Source: CAMDHY01 sp046156265 (GTDB lineage: Bacteria > Pseudomonadota > Alphaproteobacteria > Rhizobiales > Segnochrobactraceae). Taken from it: a stretch of 64,000 nucleotides of DNA. Position 1 is the stretch's first letter. Each line of letters starts with the position of its first letter. Under the pieces are notes generated by a model. The model ran no database searches. It was not told where the DNA came from and saw only the letters and a program-made list of their open reading frames with translations. This document shows, in pieces, positions 1-10,246 of the stretch. Made by a program: the position numbers and the translations under genes. Location of the stretch: positions 744,001 to 808,000 of the forward strand of contig NZ_JAWDIR010000011.1 in NCBI RefSeq assembly GCF_046156265.1, in the 5' to 3' direction.

Positions 1-2458
1 CGACGTCCATGGTGCGCAGGATGTCGTTGACGTAGCCGGTCAGCACCGGGCGCGGGCCGATCTCCAGGAACAGGCGGTAACCCATGCCGGCGAGCGTGCG
101 CACGCCCGCCTCGAAACGAACCGGCCGGCGGACGTTCTGCCACCAGTACTCGGCGTCGAGGCCCGTGCCGGGCGTCTCCGCCCCGGTGACGGTGGAGATG
201 AAGGGCACGCGGCCGGCGCGAGGCGCGAGGCCCGACAGGGCGCCGACGAGCGGATCACGGATCGGCTCGACGAGGGCGCAGTGGAAGGGATAGTCGAGGT
301 CGAGGCGCTTCAGGGCCCAGCGCTGCTTGCGCGCGTGCTTGGCGAAGACGTCGAGAAGCTCGCTCGGCCCGGAGATCGTGATGCTGCGCGGGCTGTTGAT
401 CGCGGCGATCTCGATGCCGGCAAAGCGTGGATCGGCGATCGCGGCGGCGGCCTGCTCGGCCGGCATCAACAGGGCGGCCATGCCGCCGAGGTGGCGGGTG
501 ACTTCCTGGTGGGTGGAGCGGGCGTGGATGACGCGCACGCCCTGGTCGAGCGTCAGGGCGCCGCTGACGCAGGCAGCGGCCACTTCGCCGACGCTGTGGC
601 CGGCGACGGCCGCCGGCGTGACGCCGCGCCGGGCGAGTGCCTCGGCGAGCGCCACCTGGATGGCAAACAGCAGCGGCTGGGCGATCTCGGTGCGCTCGAT
701 CTCGGCGTCGAGCTCGGGCGAGAACAGCGCGGTCAGCAGCGACCAGCCGGCGATGCCCATGAAGACGCGGTCGATGCGGTCGAAGGCGAGGCGGAAGTCA
801 CGGTCGGCCTGATAGGCGGAGCGGCCCATGCCGGGCCACTGCGCGCCATTGCCGGAGAACAGGAAGGCGACCTGCGAGCCACGCGCGATGGCGCGGCCAT
901 CGGCGACGGCCGGATGGGCGGTGCCGCCGAGGTAGCCGTCGATGGCGGCGAGGCGCTCGGCCTTGGTGCGGCCGAGGAAGACCGCCCGGTGCTCGAGCCT
1001 GTCGCGGGTATAGGCCGCGGCGTTGACGATGCGGGCCGCCTGCGTCTCGTCGGCTTCCTCGATGCGGTCGCGATAGCGCTTGGCGAGCTCCGCCAGCGCC
1101 TCGCGCGTCTGCGCCGAAACGACGAGCGGGGCGGCGGCGTCGGCCACCGGCGAGCGGCCGGCCGGGACCGGATCGGCGTCGCGCAGCACGACATGGGCGT
1201 TGGCGCCGCCGAAGCCGAAGGAGTTGACGCCGGCATAGCGCGGCGCCGACCCGCGCGGCAGCGGACGGGCGTGCGTCACCACCTCGAGATTGAGGGCGGC
1301 GAACGGAATGTCGGGGTTCGGCGTGTTGAAGTGGAGCGACGGCGGCAGCAGGTCGTTCTCGAGGGCGAGCTGTGCCTTCAGGAGCCCGACCAGGCCGGAA
1401 GCCGGCTCGAGGTGGCCGACGTTCGTCTTCACCGAGCCGAGCAGCAGCGGCGACTTGCGCCGCTTGCCGATGATCTCGCCGAGCGCCATCGCCTCGGCGG
1501 GATCGCCGACGCGCGTACCGGTACCGTGCGCCTCGATGAAGGCGACGGAATCGGGGGTGATCTCGAAGCGGCTGTAGACCTCCTCGAGCAGATCCGCCTG
1601 GGATTCGCTCGACGGCAGCGACAGGCCGACGGTGCGTCCGTCGGCGTTGATGCCGGACCCGACGATGAGGCCGCGGATGGCGTCGCCGTTGGCGCGGGCG
1701 GCGTTCGCCGAGCGCAGAACCAGCACCGCCGCTCCTTCGGAGCGGACATAGCCGTCGCCGTCGGCGTCGAAGGCGCGGCAGAGGCCGGACGGCGAGAGCA
1801 TCGACGCCCGCGCGAAGCCGACGAACGGCAGCGGGCTGAGGAGCAGGTTCACGCCACCGACGACAGCGGTGTCGATACGGCCGGTGCGGATCGCCTCCAG
1901 CGCCTCGTGCAGGGCGACGAGCGACGAGGAGCAGGCTGTGTCGACGGTGAAGCTCGGCCCGCGCAGGTCGAGTACATAGGAAATGCGGTTGGAGACGATC
2001 GACAGCGTGTTGCCGGTCATCAGCTGGACGTCGGCGGCCGCCGGGTCGAACAGGAACTGGTTGCCGTAGTCGAGCGAGGAGGCGCCGACATAGACGCCGG
2101 TCCGGCTGCCGGCGAGCTTGCTCGGCGGCAGGCCCGCGTGCTCGAGGGCCTCCCACGTCACCTGCAGCAGAAGGCGCTGCTGCGGATCGATCTGCACGGC
2201 CTCGCGGGGCGAGATGCCGAAGAAGCCCGGGTCGAAGCCCCAGACGTCGTCGATCTGGCCGGCGGCCCAGGTGTAGGTCTTGCCGGGGGCGCTGCGGTCC
2301 GGGTGACCGAAGCGCTCACGCGCCCATCGGTCTCCGGAAACTTCGGACACGACGCAGCGTCCCTCGGCCAGAACCTCCCAGAACGCGGAGGCGTTTGCCG
2401 ATGACGGGAGGCGGCAGGCGTAGCCGAGTATTGCGATATCGTCGAAGGTTTCAGCCAT
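1..2458 (-). CDS. Type I polyketide synthase, KS-AT part (3' end outside window)
   Basis: This is the N-terminal 819 codons of a multidomain type I polyketide synthase, an enzyme that condenses malonyl-type extender units on an acyl carrier protein. The ketosynthase spans roughly residues 5-425. It shows active-site Cys176 in VDTACSSS, His311 in EAHGTGT and His349 in NVGHLEP. An acyltransferase follows at about 530-810, with FLFSGNGAQWPGMGR and nucleophile Ser622 in GHSVGEVAAA. The protein begins directly with the ketosynthase, without a loading domain. The reductive domains and carrier protein expected next lie beyond the left edge, so the module type and product cannot be told. The start is the ATG just before the ketosynthase. 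No partner genes for export or release are visible, because the gene points out of the window. Confidence 0.93.
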   Translation of the reverse strand, partial: MAETFDDIAILGYACRLPSSANASAFWEVLAEGRCVVSEVSGDRWARERFGHPDRSAPGKTYTWAAGQIDDVWGFDPGFFGISPREAVQIDPQQRLLLQVTWEALEHAGLPPSKLAGSRTGVYVGASSLDYGNQFLFDPAAADVQLMTGNTLSIVSNRISYVLDLRGPSFTVDTACSSSLVALHEALEAIRTGRIDTAVVGGVNLLLSPLPFVGFARASMLSPSGLCRAFDADGDGYVRSEGAAVLVLRSANAARANGDAIRGLIVGSGINADGRTVGLSLPSSESQADLLEEVYSRFEITPDSVAFIEAHGTGTRVGDPAEAMALGEIIGKRRKSPLLLGSVKTNVGHLEPASGLVGLLKAQLALENDLLPPSLHFNTPNPDIPFAALNLEVVTHARPLPRGSAPRYAGVNSFGFGGANAHVVLRDADPVPAGRSPVADAAAPLVVSAQTREALAELAKRYRDRIEEADETQAARIVNAAAYTRDRLEHRAVFLGRTKAERLAAIDGYLGGTAHPAVADGRAIARGSQVAFLFSGNGAQWPGMGRSAYQADRDFRLAFDRIDRVFMGIAGWSLLTALFSPELDAEIERTEIAQPLLFAIQVALAEALARRGVTPAAVAGHSVGEVAAACVSGALTLDQGVRVIHARSTHQEVTRHLGGMAALLMPAEQAAAAIADPRFAGIEIAAINSPRSITISGPSELLDVFAKHARKQRWALKRLDLDYPFHCALVEPIRDPLVGALSGLAPRAGRVPFISTVTGAETPGTGLDAEYWWQNVRRPVRFEAGVRTLAGMGYRLFLEIGPRPVLTGYVNDILRTMDV

Positions 2459-3120
2459 CGGGTCCGTCGTAACGCATCGTCTCTGGTCCGGTCGGCGGTA
2501 CTGGCACCACTTGAAGTCTTGCAGCGACCAACCGGCGACTGCGAAGGCGTCGGTCGTTCCCGAGTCGGTACGGGTCGTCGAGGATCCACTCCAGCCCCGA
2601 AAGCTGCTCATACTGTATCGATCGGGGGTGCGCAAGGAACGAGCCAAGCCCGACGCCGGATCGCACGTTTGCTTCGTAAATATTTGAGAGAAATAGAAAA
2701 ATTGAGTTACGAGGAAGGCGTTTCGAGAGCTCGATTCGGGCTCTAGCGGCGCCGCTTCGGGGGGCTTGCGGGAGGCTCGAAGGGCGTCAGCGCAGCCGCA
2801 CTCCCGTTGTTTTTCCGGCTTTCTCTAAGAATGGCAGCTCCCCGACGCAGAAATGCGGCGTGCTCACCGAATGCAACGGAACTGCAATCGGAATTGATCA
2901 AGCGAAACGGCAGTTTGGCTCGTTCGGACCAGCTTCGCGCAATGTCCGGACGATTGCAGGGGCTCGCCGCGAATCGGTCGTCCGCCTCGCAACGCGGCCA
3001 GCTGCGTCGCCCGTCGCCGCCGCGCACCCCCGCGGGGCGCGAGCAGGGACAGCAGCGCGCAGGCGATCGGGTCCGCGCCGGCGCTTGCGTCCCGCCGCGC
3101 GCGGCGCCACACAGTCCCTT
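2459..3120. other. Intergenic region with an AT-rich island
   Basis: These 662 bases separate the leftward polyketide synthase from the rightward pseudouridine synthase. Bases 2668-2715 are clearly AT-rich for this genome (runs such as taaatatttga and aaatagaaaaattga). This is the likely promoter area, but I could not place a convincing -35/-10 pair. Open frames extending upstream of the pseudouridine synthase are Arg/Ala-rich and resemble no protein, so I see no gene here. Confidence 0.5.
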
Positions 3121-3891
3121 ATGCCGCGGACTGCACCCCGATCCAGCGCCTCGACGAACGCCTCGGACGACCTCGGTCTGCCGGAGCGCATCCTGTATCG
3201 CGACGATGACGTGCTCGTGCTCGACAAGCCGGCGGGCGTGCCGGTGCACAAGGGACCGAAGGGCGGGCCGGTGCTGGAGGACGGGTTCGAGGCCCTCCGG
3301 TTCGGCCTGCCGGAGCGGCCGGGTCTCGCCCATCGGCTGGACAAGGACACCGCCGGCTGCCTCGTGCTCGGGCGCAGCCGCCGGGCGCTCGCCGCCCTCG
3401 GCCGGCAGTTCGCCGGCGGCACCGTCTCGAAGGCCTACTGGGCGGTGGTGCGTGGCGGCCCGGCGGAGGAGGCCGGCACCATCGATGCCCCGCTCGCCAA
3501 GCGCGACGAGCACCGTGGCTGGTTCATGATGGTGTCCGCCGACGGGCAGGCCTCGGAGACACGGTGGACGGTGCTGGGGCGAGGCCCCGGCGTCGCCTGG
3601 CTCGAACTCGTGCCGGTGACCGGCCGGACACACCAGTTGCGGGCGCACACCGCCCATGCGGGCTTCCCGATCCTCGGAGATCCGATCTATGGGCGGGCGC
3701 CGGCGAACGGGGCTCGCCTCCAGCTCCTCGCCCGCACCATCCGGCTGCCGGCGCTTGGCGCGCGTCCGGCAGTGACGGTGACGGCCCCCGTGCCGGCTCA
3801 CATGAAGGCCGCGCTCGCGCTGTGCGGCCATCGCGCCGGAGACGAGGCCGCGGCGGGCCAGGCGGGCACGAGCGGGGGAGCGGAGGGATGA
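3121..3891 (+). CDS. RluA-family RNA pseudouridine synthase
   Basis: This is a 256-residue enzyme of the RluA/RsuA pseudouridine synthase fold, predicted to isomerise uridine to pseudouridine in rRNA or tRNA. The catalytic motif HRLDKDTAG is present with Asp74 as the nucleophile. Further family motifs are VLDKPAGVPVH near the N-terminus and GRTHQLRAHTAHAGFPILGDPIYG near the C-terminus. There is no N-terminal S4 RNA-binding domain, so it is the short, single-domain form. I chose the ATG at 3121 because the frame upstream is low-complexity Arg/Ala sequence with no homology. The stop overlaps the start of the thioesterase gene (ATGA), which suggests translational coupling. The exact RNA target cannot be read from sequence. 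Confidence 0.88.
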   Translation: MPRTAPRSSASTNASDDLGLPERILYRDDDVLVLDKPAGVPVHKGPKGGPVLEDGFEALRFGLPERPGLAHRLDKDTAGCLVLGRSRRALAALGRQFAGGTVSKAYWAVVRGGPAEEAGTIDAPLAKRDEHRGWFMMVSADGQASETRWTVLGRGPGVAWLELVPVTGRTHQLRAHTAHAGFPILGDPIYGRAPANGARLQLLARTIRLPALGARPAVTVTAPVPAHMKAALALCGHRAGDEAAAGQAGTSGGAEG

Positions 3892-4373
3892 TTCTTGACG
3901 AGGGCGCCGGGATGGGGCCGGGGGAACGCCGCACCTTCGTCGCGCGCGACCCCGACTACGAGCGCCGCGTCCGCGACAGTTTCGTCCGCCAGGGGTTCCT
4001 GAGACACTGCGGGGCGGTGATCGACGAACTCGCCCCCGGGCACGTGACGCTGTCGGTCCGCCATGCCGAGGCGCTGACGCAGCAGCACGGCTTCTTCCAC
4101 GGCGGCCTGATCGCGACGCTCGCCGACACGGCCGCAGGCTACGCCGCCCTGTCGATGATGCGGCCGGAGGTCGGTGTGCTGTCGGTGGAGTTCAAGCTCA
4201 ACTTCATCGCGCCCGCGCGCGGCGAGCGGCTGGTGGCGCACGGACGGGTCATCCGGCCGGGCCGGACCCTGACGGTGTGCCGGGCCGACGTCGAGACTGT
4301 CGACGGCGAGCGGGTGACGGAGGTGGCGACGGCGCTCCTGACGATGATGAGCGTCGACGGGTTCCAGGACTGA
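3888..4373 (+). CDS. PaaI-family acyl-CoA thioesterase (hotdog fold)
   Basis: This is a 161-residue single hotdog-domain protein of the PaaI/YdiI thioesterase family, which hydrolyses acyl- or aryl-CoA thioesters. The family signature is seen as QQHGFFHGGLIATLADTAAG at about residues 64-83, followed by VEFKLNFIAPARGERL. The ATG overlaps the stop of the preceding pseudouridine synthase by 4 nt. An in-frame extension further upstream would run through that gene and is rejected. It sits 53 nt before isovaleryl-CoA dehydrogenase, so a role in trimming branched-chain or aromatic acyl-CoAs is possible, but that is inference from context. Confidence 0.88.
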   Translation: MILDEGAGMGPGERRTFVARDPDYERRVRDSFVRQGFLRHCGAVIDELAPGHVTLSVRHAEALTQQHGFFHGGLIATLADTAAGYAALSMMRPEVGVLSVEFKLNFIAPARGERLVAHGRVIRPGRTLTVCRADVETVDGERVTEVATALLTMMSVDGFQD

Positions 4374-4426
4374 GACAGCGGCGGAACGGCGGGGTCGCCG
4401 GCGCCGGGCCGCGAGGAGGGTGAGCG

Positions 4427-5596
4427 ATGCGCAACGATCTGCCGGGCTTCGATTTTGCTCTCGGCGAGACCGCCGACATGCTGCGCGAGACCGTCCGCAG
4501 CTTCGCCGCCGACCGGATCGCCCCGATCGCCGACGAGGTCGACCGCAGCAACACGTTCCCACGGCATCTGTGGCCTGAGATGGGGGCGCTGGGGCTGCAC
4601 GGCATCACCGTCGAAGAGGAGGATGGCGGCTCCGGGCTCGGCTATCTCGAGCACTGCATCGCCATGGAAGAGGTGAGCCGGGCCTCGGCCTCGGTCGGCC
4701 TCTCCTATGGCGCCCACTCGAACTTGTGCATCAACCAGCTCCGGCGCAACGGCACCGCTGAGCAGAAGCAACGCTATCTGCCGAAGCTGATCTCCGGCGA
4801 GCACGTCGGCGCGCTGGCGATGTCGGAGCCGGGGGCCGGGTCCGATGTCGTATCGATGCGCACACGAGCCGACCGCCGCCGCGACCGCTACGTGCTGAAC
4901 GGCTCGAAGATGTGGATCACCAACGGCCCGATCGCCGAGACGCTGGTGGTCTACGCCAAGACGAACCCGGATGCCGGCCCGCGCGGCATCACCGCCTTCC
5001 TGATCGAGAAAGGCATGCCTGGTTTCACGACCGCGCAGAAGCTCGACAAGCTCGGCATGCGCGGCTCAGACACCTGCGAACTCGTGTTCGAGGACTGCGA
5101 GGTGCCGGAGGAGAATGTGCTCGGGACGGTGGACGGCGGGGTGCGGGTGCTGATGTCCGGGCTCGATTACGAGCGAGCGGTGCTCGCGGCCGGGCCCCTC
5201 GGAATCATGCAGGCCTGCCTCGACGTGGTGCTGCCCTACGTCCACGAGCGCAAGCAGTTCGGCCAGCCGATCGGCACCTTCCAGCTGATGCAGGGCAAGC
5301 TCGCCGACATGTACGTGACGCTGAACGCCTGCCGATCCTACGTCTATGCCGTGGCGAAGGCCTGCGACCGCGGTCGCACGACGCGCGAGGACGCGGCCGG
5401 CGCGATCCTCTACGCCGCCGAAAAGGCGACACAGGTGGCGCTCGACGCGATCCAGTGCCTCGGCGGCAACGGCTACATCAACGACTACCCGACCGGCCGC
5501 TTCCTGCGCGACGCCAAGCTCTACGAGATCGGCGCGGGGACGAGCGAGATCCGGCGGATGCTGATCGGGCGGGAATTGTTCGGCAAGACCGCCTGA
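4427..5596 (+). CDS. ivd: Isovaleryl-CoA dehydrogenase
   Basis: This is a 389-residue FAD-dependent acyl-CoA dehydrogenase that oxidises isovaleryl-CoA to 3-methylcrotonyl-CoA in leucine breakdown, passing electrons to ETF. The segment SYGAHSNLCINQ is characteristic of the isovaleryl-CoA branch. Glu249, in LDYERAVLA, lies at the position of the catalytic base of that branch. Other dehydrogenase motifs are AMSEPGAGSD, WITNGP and QCLGGNGYINDYPTGRFLRDAK. The length is standard. A strong GAGGAGG lies about 8 nt before the ATG. The usual partners of the liu pathway (methylcrotonyl-CoA carboxylase and others) are not downstream here; transcription likely ends in the stem-loop region after the gene. 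Confidence 0.93.
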   Translation: MRNDLPGFDFALGETADMLRETVRSFAADRIAPIADEVDRSNTFPRHLWPEMGALGLHGITVEEEDGGSGLGYLEHCIAMEEVSRASASVGLSYGAHSNLCINQLRRNGTAEQKQRYLPKLISGEHVGALAMSEPGAGSDVVSMRTRADRRRDRYVLNGSKMWITNGPIAETLVVYAKTNPDAGPRGITAFLIEKGMPGFTTAQKLDKLGMRGSDTCELVFEDCEVPEENVLGTVDGGVRVLMSGLDYERAVLAAGPLGIMQACLDVVLPYVHERKQFGQPIGTFQLMQGKLADMYVTLNACRSYVYAVAKACDRGRTTREDAAGAILYAAEKATQVALDAIQCLGGNGYINDYPTGRFLRDAKLYEIGAGTSEIRRMLIGRELFGKTA

Positions 5597-5644
5597 GCGC
5601 GCGTCGGGGCGCTGCTGCCGCGGCGGCGGCCCGAGCGGGGCCTG

Positions 5645-5772
5645 AAAAAGCGGACGCCCGCCGAGGGGGAGGGGATCCCGGCGGGCGTCACTTTCGGATC
5701 CGGAACGAGGGGAGGGGAACCGTTCCGGCCGAGCCAGGGCCGCCGCGGGGGAGGGGATCGCCGCGGCCCGTG
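5645..5772 (-). ncRNA. Three-hairpin C-rich-loop RNA downstream of DUF1127 (cuckoo/CcsR-like candidate)
   Basis: On the minus strand, starting about 31 nt after the DUF1127 stop codon, three stem-loops follow one another (plus-strand spans 5737-5769, 5700-5728 and 5653-5689). Their loops read GATCCCCTCCCCC, GTTCCCCTCCCCT and GATCCCCTCCCCC, so TCCCCTCCCC is identical in all three while the stems differ. The third has a perfect 11-bp stem (GACGCCCGCCG/CGGCGGGCGTC) followed by CGCTTTTT, which makes it a rho-independent terminator. In Rhodobacter, CcsR or cuckoo RNAs with CCUCCUCCC loops are processed from the 3' UTR of a DUF1127 mRNA. The arrangement here matches that plan with a variant loop. 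That it is expressed and processed is inference. Confidence 0.72.
5653..5689 (-). terminator. Rho-independent terminator of the DUF1127/sRNA transcript
   Basis: A perfect 11-bp inverted repeat (GACGCCCGCCG and its complement) with a 15-nt loop is followed on the minus strand by CGCTTTTT (the five A at 5645-5649 on the plus strand). On the plus strand there is no U-tract after the hairpin, so it serves mainly the minus-strand transcript. Confidence 0.8.
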
Positions 5773-5800
5773 GATTCTAGATCTTCTTCAGTCGATCCGA

Positions 5801-5950
5801 TCAGTGCGCGACGCGGCGCGCAATGTTCGGGATCTCGGCCCGGGTGATTCCCAGGTCGTCGAGCTCACGGCTGGAGAGCTTCATCAGCTCCTCATAAGTG
5901 GAGCGATACTTCCGCCAGGAGCGATAGCTTTTCACGAGAGAGTCGATCAT
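5801..5950 (-). CDS. DUF1127 small basic protein
   Basis: This is a 49-residue protein of the DUF1127 (YjiS-like) family, short Arg-rich proteins abundant in alphaproteobacteria and often stress-induced. The family core is visible as the Trp-Arg-Lys-Tyr-Arg segment, then LSSRELDDLGITRAEIPNIAR, rich in Leu and Arg. I chose the ATG at 5950, giving the usual family length; the frame remains open further upstream but without family resemblance. The ribosome-binding site is weak. The transcript continues into three C-loop hairpins (5645-5772). In Rhodobacter the homologous DUF1127 protein CcaF1 is an RNA-binding protein that affects maturation of the RNAs encoded downstream, so the two parts may work together here. 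Confidence 0.9.
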   Translation of the reverse strand: MIDSLVKSYRSWRKYRSTYEELMKLSSRELDDLGITRAEIPNIARRVAH

Positions 5951-6275
5951 TTCAACACCAGAGGTTTTGCGTCCGTCGCCGGGTTTGCAGGGCACCCGCC
6001 GGCCGGTTTTACGACCGGGGCGCCGCGCTGCGTTCGGCATGACGCGTAGATAGGCGACTGCTTTCGATTGAGGCAGAGGCGGCTGCGCATGGCTGCCCTG
6101 CCAATTGTGCAAAGCAGCAGCAGTGTGCCCATTCGGACGGCAGAGGCGCCGTCGGCCACATTTGTCGGCAGGCGCCCGAAGGCCGCCAACTCCAGCAATA
6201 CCCTAAAAAATGATGAAGGGCGGCGCTGTCTGACGGCGCCGCCCCGCTTACGCTGCAGTGCAAAAGAAGTGGGCG
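5951..6275. other. Intergenic region between DUF1127 and uvrA
   Basis: These 325 bases contain the uvrA terminator (6205-6244) and the promoter region of the DUF1127 gene. No further gene is supported. The minus strand has CCTATCTA at 6047-6054, reminiscent of a heat-shock sigma -10 element, but no matching -35 could be found. Confidence 0.5.
6205..6244 (-). terminator. Rho-independent terminator of uvrA
   Basis: A perfect 9-bp stem GGGCGGCGC/GCGCCGCCC (6218-6226 with 6236-6244) has a 9-nt loop. On the minus strand it is followed by TTCATCA and a run of six T (6205-6210). It lies about 30 nt after the uvrA stop codon. Confidence 0.75.
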
Positions 6276-9194
<2,919 letters not shown>

Positions 9195-9396
9195 GCGGAG
9201 CGGTCCTGTAGACGAGTGGGAGGCGGATCGCCCTCAGCAGGGCCGGTCAGCGGTCCGTAAAGGTAAGCGACGAACGGAACAAAGCAAGCACCCCCGCCGC
9301 GGCGACGTCGCCGCTTGCGCGTCGCGGCGGTGGCCGATATTCGGTCGGTCAGGCTTGGGCAGGACTTCGAGCACGACCGGCAACGGGGACGAGAGC

Positions 9397-10059
9397 ATGG
9401 CCGACTATGCGGACGCGCGGCGCAAGATGGTCGACTGCCAGTTGCGCACCAACGACGTGACCGATCACGAGCTGCTGAAGGCGATGGGCGCCGTGCCGCG
9501 CGAATCGTTCGTGCCGGCGTCACGGGCGGCGCTCGCCTACATCGACGACGACCTGCCGGTCGAATCGAGCGACGGCCGCCGCTTCCTGATGCGTCCCGCG
9601 ACCTTCGGGAAGCTGGTGCAGCTCGCCGAGATCGGCCCCGACGACGTCGTGCTGCTGATCGGCGGGGCGAGCGGCTACGAGGCGGCGGTGCTCGCTCGTC
9701 TCGCTGGTTCCGTCGTGATGCTGGAATGTGATCCCGATCTCGCAAGGACCGCGGCCGACCGGCTGGCGCGTCTTCAGGTGGACAGCGCGGCCGTGGTCGT
9801 GGGGCCGCTCGAGAAGGGATGGCCGGCGGAGGCGCCCTATGACGCCATCATCGTCGCGGGTGCGACGCAGACCAGTGCCGCCGGCCTCACCGACCAGCTG
9901 CGCGACGGGGGCAGGCTCGCCGTTGTCGAGGGTCTCGGAGGGGCCGCTACAGCGCGGCTCTATGTGCGCTCTGCCACCGGAGCAGGCGGACGCTTTGCCT
10001 TCAACGCCGCGGCCAAGCCGCTGCCCGGTTTCGAGCCGGCGCCGACCTTCGTCTTCTGA
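9397..10059 (+). CDS. Protein-L-isoaspartate O-methyltransferase family protein
   Basis: This is a 220-residue class I methyltransferase of the PIMT family, which in its classic form repairs isoaspartyl residues using S-adenosylmethionine. The N-terminal VDCQLRTNDVTD and the PRESFVP segment are typical. The SAM-binding motif I reads LLIGGASGYEAAVLA, where classic PIMTs have an acidic residue and LEIGTGSGY, so activity on isoaspartate is uncertain. The start is the ATG at 9397, preceded by GGGGACGAG. The gene precedes tolC, popZ and valS. The PIMT-like gene upstream of tolC is a conserved pairing in Rhizobiales, which suggests a role linked to the envelope rather than general protein repair, but this is inference. 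Confidence 0.85.
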   Translation: MADYADARRKMVDCQLRTNDVTDHELLKAMGAVPRESFVPASRAALAYIDDDLPVESSDGRRFLMRPATFGKLVQLAEIGPDDVVLLIGGASGYEAAVLARLAGSVVMLECDPDLARTAADRLARLQVDSAAVVVGPLEKGWPAEAPYDAIIVAGATQTSAAGLTDQLRDGGRLAVVEGLGGAATARLYVRSATGAGGRFAFNAAAKPLPGFEPAPTFVF

Positions 10060-10138
10060 TCTGGTGGTGCCGTCTGCCCGCCTGTTGCATTCGCGCCGCA
10101 GGTCGCCTCCCGGCGTCGCGGAGAGCCACTCCGCGTCT

Positions 10139-10166
10139 TTGTCCAAGGCCTGAACCAGCCTATAGG
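10139..10166 (+). promoter_or_regulatory. Possible sigma-70-type promoter of tolC
   Basis: TTGTCC (10139-10144) and TATAGG (10161-10166) are separated by 16 nt. Each matches four of six consensus positions. Transcription would begin near 10173, about 75 nt ahead of the tolC start. Confidence 0.4.
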
Positions 10167-10246
10167 TTAAGGCCGCGTAAACGGCCCGGACGCCGCACGG
10201 CCGTCGCGCTGCACGTCGTCCGGAGCGGAGAATCGAGGAGTTGGCT

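Noticed and set aside
281..2404. A 707-codon plus-strand frame opposite the polyketide synthase
   Set aside because: It is low-complexity Arg/Gly/Ala/Asp sequence. The minus strand encodes KS and AT with all catalytic residues.
2519..2746. Small plus-strand frame of 75 codons upstream of the pseudouridine synthase
   Set aside because: TTG start, no good ribosome-binding site and basic low-complexity content. It overlaps the probable promoter area.
6047..6054. CCTATCTA on the minus strand as a heat-shock sigma -10 for the DUF1127 gene
   Set aside because: No CTTG-like -35 element at the right distance was found, so the promoter type cannot be claimed.
9195..9290. Possible LexA box for uvrA
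   Set aside because: The minus strand reads GTTCCGTTC, with half sites 5 nt apart rather than the 11 nt of the alphaproteobacterial GTTC-N7-GTTC box.
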